From: Candidatus Altarchaeota archaeon | GTDB lineage: Archaea > Altiarchaeota > Altiarchaeia > IMC4 > SCGC-AAA252-I15 | Assembly: GCA_026394745.1 (NCBI GenBank) | Contig: JAPKXP010000053.1 | Span: forward strand, 1 to 10,794 | Direction of reading: 5' to 3' | Length of the DNA: 10,794 nucleotides | Shown: one piece after another, positions 5,686 through 10,794 of the stretch | Layout of the letters: every line of letters begins with the position of its first letter | How positions within the stretch are numbered: the stretch's first letter is position 1 | Made by a program: the position numbers and the translations under genes | The notes under the pieces: model-generated | Told to the model about the DNA's origin: nothing | The model's input: only the letters and a program-made list of their open reading frames with translations | Database searches by the model: none

Positions 5686-7404
5686 ATGTACTCGCAGAAA
5701 GTAATAGACCACTTCACGAACCCCAGGAACATGGGAGAGCCGAAGGATTGGGATGCCGTGGGCAAAGTAGGAAATTCGGTGTGTCTGCCACCGGAGGAGC
5801 TTGTTCAAACTAATGGCAGTTTGGAACCAATTTCAAGCATTGATGCTGGTGTTAGAGTATTGAGTCACGACGGAAATTACCATAATGTTAGGAGAACATT
5901 TCAGCGGAATTATAGGGGTGAGGTGCTTGAGATAAAAAATAGGTTTGGTATGTGTCGTATTACGCCAGAACATGAGTGTTATGCCATAAAGTTACCAAAA
6001 AGGTCAAATTACTACCAGCGGATTAAGAATAAGAGAAAGCAGAAGCCTTTCTGGTATCATGCCGTGGAACTAGAGAGGGGAGACCTACTCTGTTATCCAG
6101 TACTAAAGGAGACGGAAGACATCGATGAGATAGGAATTGAGGTTGAAAAACGCAAATACGACTCGAGGAGTAGTAGTTTGCCCAAGGTAATAAGGGTTAA
6201 TGACGACTTTCTGCGCCTGGTGGGATATTACCTTGCTGAAGGTTATGTTAGAGATGAAAAATGCAATACATATGTCTCGTTCACATTTCATGCAGATGAG
6301 AAGGAATACGTGAACGACGTAAAAAACATCGTTAACGGATTGTTTAGCATCGACGCTAAGATTGATGTTCGAGCAGAGAGGAAGACCACTAACGTACTCG
6401 TTTACAACGCGCATTTAGCCAGATTTTTCAAGAGAATGTTTGGCTGTAAGGCAGAGGACAAGGCACTGCCTCACTTCATGATTCTGCTCCCCCCAGAGAA
6501 ACAGAAAAGTATTATAAAGGGTTTATGGCGAGGAGATGGTTTTGTTAATCTGAGGATTCCAAGAGCGGGTTTTTCAACAATATCACATAGATTATGCAGT
6601 CAACTTAAGACCTTGCTATTGAGACAGGGAATAATACCATCCATCTACACTGAAAAAGAGAGGACAGGCAAGGACGATGTGAAGCACCGTATAGCATATA
6701 GGATTCATGTAGGGCAAAAAGACTCTCTTCAAAAGCTGTTCAAGCTGTTGGGTACAGAATACAGATTCACCAGGGGGACTGCCATAGGTTCTTGGATGGA
6801 CAAAGATTACACGTACATACCAATTACCGAAATCATGCCAAGGCACTACAATGGAGTAGTACATAATCTTGAAGTTTGGGATTCAATGTCTTACGTGAGC
6901 ACGTCTGCAACACTGCATAACTGCGGGGACATCATGTACATCTACATCAAGGTAGACAAGAAGACAGACACGATAACGGACATCGGCTTCAAGACTATGG
7001 GATGCGCCGCGGCAATCGCAACGTCCTCGATGATAACGGAGCTTGCGAAAGGCAGAAAGCTGGACGACGCACTCAAGATAACCAGAGGCAACGTCGCCGA
7101 AGCGCTCGACGGGCTGCCGCCGATAAAGATGCACTGCAGCAACCTCGCGGCGGACGGCCTGCACAAGGCAATCGAAAACTACAGGTCAGGCAAGCGCGAA
7201 GGCGAAACCAAGGACGAGGTATTAACTCAATTCACCCAGAAGGTCGGCTTAGACCGGAAGACCGCCGAAGACCTCTGGAACAACGGCATAATAAGCGTCG
7301 AAGAACTGTTCAGACTCAGTAGGGAAGAGCTGCTGAGACTTTCGGGAATTACGGGAGAGAACGTGGAAAAGATAATCAAGAAGAGGCCTTCCGACTCACA
7401 CTAG
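5686..7404 (+). CDS. iscU: Fe-S cluster scaffold IscU interrupted by an intein, with C-terminal HhH-like extension
   Basis: A 572-residue precursor. Residues 1-32 and 413-572 together form a 192-residue IscU/NifU-N scaffold, on which Fe-S clusters are assembled before transfer to target proteins; residues 33-412 are an intein. After splicing the three conserved cluster ligands would be Cys33 (the C of CGD, residue 413 of the precursor), Cys60 (in MGCAAA) and Cys104 (in KMHCSNLA), spaced as in E. coli IscU. The Asp of CGD, needed for cluster release, is present. After the scaffold core, about 55 residues (precursor about 515-567: LDRKTAEDLW, ISVEELFRLSREELLRL, SGITGENVEKII) resemble a helix-hairpin-helix module, not part of ordinary IscU. 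ATG at 5686 is preceded by GGTGA (5672-5676) and lies one base after the diiron gene. No cysteine desulfurase gene is in the window. Confidence 0.93.
   Translation: MYSQKVIDHFTNPRNMGEPKDWDAVGKVGNSVCLPPEELVQTNGSLEPISSIDAGVRVLSHDGNYHNVRRTFQRNYRGEVLEIKNRFGMCRITPEHECYAIKLPKRSNYYQRIKNKRKQKPFWYHAVELERGDLLCYPVLKETEDIDEIGIEVEKRKYDSRSSSLPKVIRVNDDFLRLVGYYLAEGYVRDEKCNTYVSFTFHADEKEYVNDVKNIVNGLFSIDAKIDVRAERKTTNVLVYNAHLARFFKRMFGCKAEDKALPHFMILLPPEKQKSIIKGLWRGDGFVNLRIPRAGFSTISHRLCSQLKTLLLRQGIIPSIYTEKERTGKDDVKHRIAYRIHVGQKDSLQKLFKLLGTEYRFTRGTAIGSWMDKDYTYIPITEIMPRHYNGVVHNLEVWDSMSYVSTSATLHNCGDIMYIYIKVDKKTDTITDIGFKTMGCAAAIATSSMITELAKGRKLDDALKITRGNVAEALDGLPPIKMHCSNLAADGLHKAIENYRSGKREGETKDEVLTQFTQKVGLDRKTAEDLWNNGIISVEELFRLSREELLRLSGITGENVEKIIKKRPSDSH
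5782..6921 (+). mobile_element. Intein with LAGLIDADG homing endonuclease inside iscU
   Basis: A self-splicing protein element of 380 residues (precursor 33-412). Splicing blocks in order: Cys1 (precursor Cys33) starting CLPPEELV; block B with the TxxH pair Thr93 and His96 in RITPEHEC; block F NLEVWDSMSYV ending in ATLHN, i.e. penultimate His411 and terminal Asn412; then the +1 residue Cys413. Between them is a LAGLIDADG-type endonuclease with both motifs: LVGYYLAEG (178-186, acidic Glu185) and GLWRGDGF (279-286, Asp284), so DNA cutting and homing may still be active. The DNA is more A/T-rich than the surrounding exteins (22 of 60 bases are G or C at 5881-5940, against 39 of 60 at 7081-7140), which points to separate, probably horizontal, origin. 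All residues for class 1 splicing are present. Confidence 0.95.
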
Positions 7405-7407
7405 ACG

Positions 7408-7413
7408 TTTTTT
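7408..7413 (+). terminator. T-run terminator after iscU
   Basis: A run of six T starts four bases after the iscU stop codon, the usual form of an intrinsic archaeal terminator. No stem precedes it. It would end the diiron protein-iscU operon before the next promoter. Confidence 0.45.
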
Positions 7414-7430
7414 ACTGGACGCGATAGAAT

Positions 7431-7440
7431 AACTTAAAAA
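7431..7440 (+). promoter_or_regulatory. Probable TATA box of the prenyltransferase gene
   Basis: AACTTAAAAA lies about 25 bases upstream of the TTG chosen as start, implying a transcript with little or no leader. The motif is close to the archaeal consensus but the region is A/T-rich, so the assignment is moderate. Confidence 0.4.
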
Positions 7441-7460
7441 CAAATCCTGAGTGGGTAATC

Positions 7461-8330
7461 TTGAAAGCAGAAACATTGTGGAAGGACTTGAAGACGTTCA
7501 TAGAACTGATAAGAGTAAAGAACGCATCCATAGCCTTCCTGGGAGTCCTAGTCGGAGCACTACTCTCCCCATACCCCGCGCCGGCAGCCATCATAATTCT
7601 CGCAGGACTCTCCGCAGCAGCGATACTCGCAGGAGGAAACGCGATAAACGACTACTTCGACGTCGAAATAGACAGGGTAAACAAGCCTAAAAGGCCGCTG
7701 CCGTCAGGCAGGATAACAAGCAGCGACACAATCATGACGTCGCTAACCTTATTCCTGATAGGCCTTGGAATAGCCAAATTCATAGGCACATACTGCCTGA
7801 CGATAGCCGCATTAAACACCCTCCTGCTCATAATCTACGCCAAATACTCCAAGAAAATGCTCCTCACATCCAACCTCACGGTAAGCTACCTGGTAGCCTC
7901 AATCTTCATCTACGGAGCAGCGGTCACGATAACAACACCAGACGTAGACGCCGGCAGATTCACGCTAACCTACATACTAACAGCATGCTCATTCCTGATG
8001 ACCCTCTCAAGAGAAATAACGAAAGACATAGAAGACATCGAAGGAGACAGAAAGAAATACGCGCTAACCCTGCCGATAGTCTACGGCGCAGGCAACGCCA
8101 AGAGTGCAGCCATAATAATCGGAATAACGGCAATAGCAGCAAGCGCCATACCCATAATCAACCAACAAACCAACTTCAACACGGCAATATACACCCCAGT
8201 AATAGCAATCGCAGACCTAATCTTCCTGACGGCACTCACAATGAACCCCACACCAAGCCAAAAAACCATGATAATAGGCATGGTAACCAGCCTCATAGCA
8301 TTCACCCTAGGCATAAACATAAAAATATAA
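7461..8330 (+). CDS. UbiA-family prenyltransferase, probable digeranylgeranylglyceryl phosphate synthase
   Basis: A 289-residue integral membrane prenyltransferase. The likely reaction is the second ether-bond step of archaeal lipid synthesis: transfer of geranylgeranyl from its diphosphate to geranylgeranylglyceryl phosphate. The two Mg-diphosphate binding motifs are intact: NDYFDVEID (63-71, Asp64, Asp67 and Asp71) and KDIEDIEGD (188-196, Asp189, Asp192 and Asp196). The adjoining NKPKRPLPSGRI after the first motif is typical of the archaeal lipid branch. Hydrophobic helices alternate along the chain (about 23-37, 42-58, 91-106, 112-127, 140-157, 166-182, 215-233, 245-260, 268-285). The start is uncertain: TTG at 7461 follows GGGTAATC; TTG at 7476 is an alternative. 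Other UbiA enzymes (menaquinone or heme O types) are possible but less like this one. Confidence 0.87.
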   Translation: MKAETLWKDLKTFIELIRVKNASIAFLGVLVGALLSPYPAPAAIIILAGLSAAAILAGGNAINDYFDVEIDRVNKPKRPLPSGRITSSDTIMTSLTLFLIGLGIAKFIGTYCLTIAALNTLLLIIYAKYSKKMLLTSNLTVSYLVASIFIYGAAVTITTPDVDAGRFTLTYILTACSFLMTLSREITKDIEDIEGDRKKYALTLPIVYGAGNAKSAAIIIGITAIAASAIPIINQQTNFNTAIYTPVIAIADLIFLTALTMNPTPSQKTMIIGMVTSLIAFTLGINIKI

Positions 8331-8356
8331 ACACTAACGTCCCTATCCTTATCCTA

Positions 8357-8433
8357 CCAGCCTTTTAACAACGCGAGGTTGCCTGAAGGCAACCAGCGCC
8401 CCAAAACAGCAAACTGTTTTGAGGGAAGGCTGG
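8357..8433 (+). other. Candidate structured RNA element: outer stem enclosing two hairpins
   Basis: CCAGCCTT (8357-8364) pairs exactly with AAGGCTGG (8426-8433). Inside are two further hairpins: GGTTGCC (8377-8383) with GGCAACC (8388-8394) around a TGAA loop, and CCCCAAAACAG (8399-8409) with CTGTTTTGAGGG (8414-8425) around CAAA with one bulged A. Together they form a three-way junction lying between the prenyltransferase gene and the tRNA. It could be a small non-coding RNA, a structured leader of the tRNA transcript or a termination element. It has no visible box C/D, no ACA tail and no resemblance that I recognise to SRP or RNase P RNA. The nested pairing is seen directly; the function is unknown. 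Confidence 0.5.
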
Positions 8434-8442
8434 CGAAAATGA

Positions 8443-8463
8443 GTGAGGTGCATTGCACCTCAC
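8443..8463 (+). other. Perfect hairpin upstream of the tRNA
   Basis: GTGAGGTGC (8443-8451) and GCACCTCAC (8455-8463) are exact complements around an ATT loop, ending 15 bases before the mature tRNA 5' end. It may be a processing or termination signal. It is adjacent to the three-way element but shares no sequence with it. Confidence 0.5.
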
Positions 8464-8478
8464 ATAAAAAGTTCGCAA

Positions 8479-8658
8479 GCCTCAGTAGCTCAGTAGGTAG
8501 AGCGCGTGCTTGGTAGAACCTTTTTTCTTTCTTAGGAAGAAAGAAAAAACGTTCACGAAAAAAAGAAAGAATCATGCCACATAAAGTGGCATATCTGTCT
8601 TCAACAAAAAAAGGTTCCAAACAGCACGAGGTCGCGAGTTCGATTCTCGCCTGAGGCT
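8479..8658 (+). tRNA. tRNA-Thr (anticodon GGT) with intron
   Basis: All arms pair: acceptor GCCTCAG (8479-8485) with CTGAGGC (8651-8657); D arm GCTC/GAGC with an eight-base loop holding GG; anticodon stem CGTGC (8505-8509) with GCACG (8624-8628); five-base variable loop; T arm GCGAG/CTCGC around TTCGATT. Removing 8516-8622 leaves the anticodon loop TTGGTAA, so the anticodon is GGT (8512-8514), reading ACC and ACU threonine codons. The mature RNA is 73 bases with discriminator T8658; U at this place is known for some archaeal tRNA-Thr. CCA is not encoded. No clear promoter lies at the usual distance, so it may be processed from a longer transcript that includes the upstream hairpins. Confidence 0.96.
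8516..8622 (+). other. Archaeal bulge-helix-bulge intron in tRNA-Thr (position 37/38)
   Basis: A 107-base intron for the archaeal tRNA splicing endonuclease. The motif is canonical: TTGG (8510-8513) pairs with CCAA (8617-8620) as the central 4-bp helix; three-base bulges TAG (8514-8516) and ACA (8621-8623) are each cut after their second base; the outer helix is the anticodon stem, and the inner helix is AACC plus a T-run (from 8517) with an A-run plus GGTT (ending 8616). Inside the intron are a perfect 13-bp hairpin, T6-CTTTCTT (8521-8533) with its complement (8537-8549) around AGG, and a 7-bp hairpin ATGCCAC/GTGGCAT (8574-8592). The T-run can join either the inner helix or the 13-bp hairpin. 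No endonuclease frame or box C/D guide is present. Confidence 0.93.
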
Positions 8659-8690
8659 AGACCGCAGGGGGCTACCGCCCCCTCCAGTCT
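8659..8690 (+). terminator. Strong G/C hairpin directly after the tRNA
   Basis: AGGGGGC (8666-8672) pairs with GCCCCCT (8677-8683) around TACC, and the flanking AGAC/GTCT (8659-8662, 8687-8690) can extend it across a 3x3 internal loop. It begins at the base after the tRNA discriminator, so a role in 3' processing or termination is plausible. There is no T-run, so calling it a terminator is inference. Confidence 0.4.
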
Positions 8691-8724
8691 TAAGTTAACC
8701 CTGACTCCCCCGAAACGAGTATAT

Positions 8725-8746
8725 TGTGGGACTTTACAGTCCCACA
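8725..8746. terminator. 9-bp hairpin between convergent transcripts
   Basis: TGTGGGACT (8725-8733) and AGTCCCACA (8738-8746) are exact complements around TTAC. The hairpin lies between the tRNA on the plus strand and the 3' end of pdaD on the minus strand, where a two-way terminator would be useful. There is no obvious T-run on either side. Confidence 0.4.
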
Positions 8747-8774
8747 GAACGCATTATCGCAGTTCAAGAAAACG

Positions 8775-9230
8775 TTAGACGTACACTAGCGCCACTACGA
8801 CGGTACCGTATTTCTTCCGGATTTTTTCTATGGAGATCGTCTTGGAGTCGGACTTGGTTATCTTCAGCTTTCGGGCTTCAGCCATCTCAGCCATCTTGTC
8901 CCGGAGGTCTTCTTTAACCTGCGCTTGATTCTTGCTGCTGTCTTCCTCCGCGACCATGCCGTACGAGCCCTTGCAGAAGGCCCACTCTACGCCGGCGCTA
9001 ATCTTTCCGCCTTGGACGCCGTCCTTTCTCGCGAGCACGCAAAATGTTATCGACCCTGCGGGAATCTTCCGCGGCTTGACCTCGGTTGCGCCTGAAGGCA
9101 GGATGCTGGATACTGGAACCAGGTTGCATTGGGCTATGTCGGCCTCGACCAAGGCCTTGTCGAACGAGTTCAGCCTTGAGGTGTCGCTCTCGCCCCTGCC
9201 TGCGACGACGAAAAACTTTTTCGGGAGCAT
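8775..9230 (-). CDS. pdaD: Pyruvoyl-dependent arginine decarboxylase
   Basis: A 151-residue proenzyme that cleaves itself to create a pyruvoyl cofactor and then decarboxylates arginine to agmatine, the precursor of polyamines and of the agmatidine base of archaeal tRNA-Ile2. The cleavage site is the Ser41-Ser42 pair in NLVPVSSILPSG; Ser42 would become the pyruvoyl group, giving a short beta and a longer alpha chain. Glu95 in GMVAEEDSS aligns with the catalytic acid of the M. jannaschii enzyme. The N-terminal FFVVAGRGESDT and NSFDKALVEADI are also family blocks. The ATG at 9230 has no ribosome binding site but a TATA box sits about 27 bases upstream, which fits a leaderless message. The substrate could differ in detail; the family is clear. 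Confidence 0.92.
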   Translation of the reverse strand: MLPKKFFVVAGRGESDTSRLNSFDKALVEADIAQCNLVPVSSILPSGATEVKPRKIPAGSITFCVLARKDGVQGGKISAGVEWAFCKGSYGMVAEEDSSKNQAQVKEDLRDKMAEMAEARKLKITKSDSKTISIEKIRKKYGTVVVALVYV

Positions 9231-9252
9231 TTTTTAGTTATATGCCGGGAGG

Positions 9253-9264
9253 ATTATAAAATAA
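9253..9264. promoter_or_regulatory. Shared TATA element for divergent pdaD and epimerase genes
   Basis: ATTATAAAATAA sits in the 56-base divergent gap. Read on the minus strand (TTTTATAAT) it is about 27 bases before the pdaD ATG; read on the plus strand it would start transcription close to the epimerase start. One A/T block may therefore serve both directions. Confidence 0.45.
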
Positions 9265-9286
9265 CTGGTATTTTACGGTGGTTTCA

Positions 9287-10231
9287 TTGAGGATTCTTGT
9301 TACTGGAGGCGCGGGGTTCATAGGCAGCCACTTGTGCGAGAGGCTGCTTTCCGAAGGGCATAATGTAGTGTGCGTCGACAACTTTGACCCGTTCTATCCG
9401 CGCGAGAGTAAGGAGGGGAATATCGCAGGCCTGCTGGGGGATGGGAATTTCACCATGCACGAGGCGGACGTTAGGGACGCAGTGATGGATAATATCGTTT
9501 CTGAGGCGAAGCCGGACGTCATAGTGCATTTGGCTGCGAAAGCCGGCGTCAGGCCGTCTCTCTCCAATCCGAGGGAGTACGCGGACGTGAACGTCAACGG
9601 TACGTTGAACATCCTCGAGTCGATGAGGAGGAACAATGTCAGGAGGATTGTTTTCGGCTCTTCGTCAAGCGTGTACGGGAACGCAAGCAAGGTGCCGTTC
9701 AGCGAGGATGACGCGCTCGCGCCGATATCGCCTTACGCGGCCTCCAAGCTGGCTGGGGAGTTGTACTGCAGGATGTACAGCCAGCTCTACGGGATTAAGG
9801 CAAGCTGCCTGCGCTTCTTCACGGTATACGGCCCGCGCGGCAGGCCGGACATGGCGCCCTACAAGTTCACGAAGCTCGTCAACGAAGGCAAAGAGATTGA
9901 GATGTACGGCGACGGCAGCGCGAGGAGGGACTACACCTTCATCTCGGACATCGTGGACGGCATAATGCTCGCCCTGGAGAAAGAATTCGAGTTCGAGATA
10001 TTCAACCTGGGCGAGTCGAAGACTACGACACTCAAGGACTTCATCAGCATCATCGAGAGGAATCTCGGCAGGAAGGCGAAGATAAAGCAGGTTCCTGCGC
10101 AGATGGGCGACGTCAACGTCACGTACGCAGACACCTCCAAATCAAGGAAACTCCTGGGGTATAACCCGAAAGTGCCAGTCGAAGACGGGATGAAAGAATT
10201 CGTCAACTGGTTCAAGAACAGGAAGCCTTGA
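9287..10231 (+). CDS. NAD-dependent sugar-nucleotide epimerase, probable UDP-glucuronate 4-epimerase
   Basis: A 314-residue extended short-chain dehydrogenase/reductase that uses bound NAD to invert a hydroxyl on a nucleotide sugar. The Rossmann motif GGAGFIGSHL is at residues 7-16, and the catalytic Ser126, Tyr150 and Lys154 lie in SSSSVYG and YAASK. The stretches VDNFDPFYP, LAAKAGVRPSLSNP and especially RFFTVYGPRGRPDMA match UDP-glucuronate 4-epimerases better than plain GalE. I place the start at TTG 9287 because GGTGG (9277-9281) lies five bases upstream and the protein then begins MRILVTGGAG; a GTG at 9278 is the in-frame alternative and would add three residues. Its product would feed surface glycan or glycoprotein synthesis (inference), together with the next gene 46 bases downstream. 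Confidence 0.9.
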   Translation: MRILVTGGAGFIGSHLCERLLSEGHNVVCVDNFDPFYPRESKEGNIAGLLGDGNFTMHEADVRDAVMDNIVSEAKPDVIVHLAAKAGVRPSLSNPREYADVNVNGTLNILESMRRNNVRRIVFGSSSSVYGNASKVPFSEDDALAPISPYAASKLAGELYCRMYSQLYGIKASCLRFFTVYGPRGRPDMAPYKFTKLVNEGKEIEMYGDGSARRDYTFISDIVDGIMLALEKEFEFEIFNLGESKTTTLKDFISIIERNLGRKAKIKQVPAQMGDVNVTYADTSKSRKLLGYNPKVPVEDGMKEFVNWFKNRKP

Positions 10232-10277
10232 CTGATTTTATTTAGCAAGAAGAGCATAATTAACCCAGGTGTCTTAA

Positions 10278-10794
10278 ATGCGTTATTTGATTACAGGAGG
10301 CTGCGGGTTCATAGGGACGAACCTTAGCGACTACTTTCTCTCACGCGGAGACGAGGTCACCGTCTTCGACAACCTCTCGAGGAACGGGGTAAAGCACAAT
10401 CTCGAGTGGCTTAAAGGCAGGCACAAGAAGAACCTGAAGTTCATTCTAGGCGACGTCAGGAAGGACACGAAGAAGCTTGACGACGCAGTCAAGGGCGTGG
10501 ACGCAGTCTACCACACTGCGGCGCAGGTGGCTGTGACCACTTCAGTTTCCGACCCGCTCATGGACTTCCAAGTCAACGTGTTCGGCACTTTAAACGTCCT
10601 GGAGGCGGTGAGGAAGTCGAATGGGGATCCCGCATTTATTTTCACGTCCACGAACAAAGTATACGGCGGGATGGACGACATCGAGATTGAGGAAGCCGGC
10701 GACAGGTACGACTACAAGACTCTGAAGACAGGCAACCCGGAGACAACGCCGCTCGACTTCCACAGCCCGTACGGATGCAGCAAGGGCGCCGCCG
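10278..10794 (+). CDS. CDP-paratose 2-epimerase-like (Tyv-family) sugar-nucleotide epimerase, cut by window edge
   Basis: The first 172 residues of a second extended short-chain dehydrogenase; the rest is beyond the right edge. It opens MRYLITGGCGFIGTNLS with the NAD-binding glycine motif. Diagnostic stretches are FDNLSRNGVKHNLEWL, AAQVAVTTSVSDP, DFQVNVFGTLNVLEAVR, TSTNKVYG and TTPLDFHSPYGCSKGAA. The last two closely follow the bacterial CDP-tyvelose epimerase Tyv, in which Tyr and Lys of YGCSK are catalytic. The ATG at 10278 has GGTG at 10269-10272, about five bases upstream. In Archaea the true substrate may differ from CDP-paratose. It probably forms an operon with the preceding epimerase and begins a glycan-precursor cluster continuing outside the window. 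Confidence 0.88.
   Translation, partial: MRYLITGGCGFIGTNLSDYFLSRGDEVTVFDNLSRNGVKHNLEWLKGRHKKNLKFILGDVRKDTKKLDDAVKGVDAVYHTAAQVAVTTSVSDPLMDFQVNVFGTLNVLEAVRKSNGDPAFIFTSTNKVYGGMDDIEIEEAGDRYDYKTLKTGNPETTPLDFHSPYGCSKGAA

Noticed and set aside
6103..6864. Minus-strand open frames of 82-103 codons within the intein
   Set aside because: They are shadows of the intein reading frame, which has full splicing and endonuclease motifs.
8357..8433. H/ACA guide RNA, SRP RNA or RNase P RNA as identity of the structured element
   Set aside because: No ACA at the proper distance after the stem, far too short for SRP or RNase P RNA, and none of their conserved motifs are seen.
8354..8620. 88-codon minus-strand open frame across the hairpin cluster and most of the tRNA
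   Set aside because: It runs through a well-formed tRNA exon, its intron and hairpin sequences; its composition (runs of Phe and Arg from the A/T hairpin) is that of non-coding DNA.
8516..8622. Box C/D guide RNA or homing endonuclease inside the tRNA intron
   Set aside because: No RTGATGA/CTGA box pair and no open frame of useful length; only hairpins are present.
1..10794. CRISPR array, insertion sequence or tandem repeats
   Set aside because: No regularly spaced direct repeats, transposase or terminal inverted repeats were seen; the hairpins around 8357-8746 differ from each other in sequence.

Overview
The window comes from an archaeon. The evidence is an archaeal RNA polymerase cluster (rpoH, then B'' and B' as separate genes), a tRNA gene with a bulge-helix-bulge intron, an ADH-synthase-type aldolase, a pyruvoyl-dependent arginine decarboxylase, a UbiA-family enzyme of the archaeal ether-lipid type, GGTG-type ribosome binding sites and TATA boxes. 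Split B'/B'' subunits fit methanogens, Archaeoglobi, Halobacteria and some DPANN or Altiarchaeota-like lineages, and argue against Thermoproteota and Thermococcales, which have a fused B subunit. The species cannot be named from the sequence alone.

Layout. Positions 1-2219 (minus strand) hold the rpoH-rpoB''-rpoB' operon; B' runs off the left edge. Positions 2314-4019 (minus) hold a four-CBS-domain protein downstream of the aldolase (AroA', aromatic amino acid precursor pathway). A 325-base divergent gap (4020-4344) carries promoter-like sequence and a clean inverted repeat. On the plus strand follow uppP (4345-5115), a rubrerythrin-like diiron protein (5172-5684) and, 1 base later, iscU (5686-7404). 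A UbiA-family prenyltransferase follows (7461-8330). Then comes a hairpin-dense stretch (8357-8463), tRNA-Thr(GGT) with a 107-base intron (8479-8658), and two more hairpins. pdaD (8775-9230) lies on the minus strand. The window ends with two sugar-nucleotide epimerase genes on the plus strand; the second (Tyv-like) is cut by the right edge.

The most striking item is in iscU. The Fe-S scaffold gene is interrupted by a 380-residue intein of the Cys1 class with an intact-looking LAGLIDADG endonuclease. It sits exactly before the first catalytic cysteine, so that this cysteine doubles as the +1 splicing nucleophile. No functional scaffold can exist until splicing occurs. The scaffold also carries an unusual C-terminal helix-hairpin-helix-like extension, and the gene directly follows a diiron (oxidative-stress type) protein. 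A redox-linked splicing switch is an attractive but unproven idea.

Other points: the tRNA intron fits the canonical bulge-helix-bulge rule to the base and holds a perfect 13-bp A/T hairpin; at least five sequence-unrelated perfect hairpins crowd the 390 bases around the tRNA; and several genes use TTG or GTG starts (rpoH, the UbiA-family gene, the first epimerase, rpoB'').
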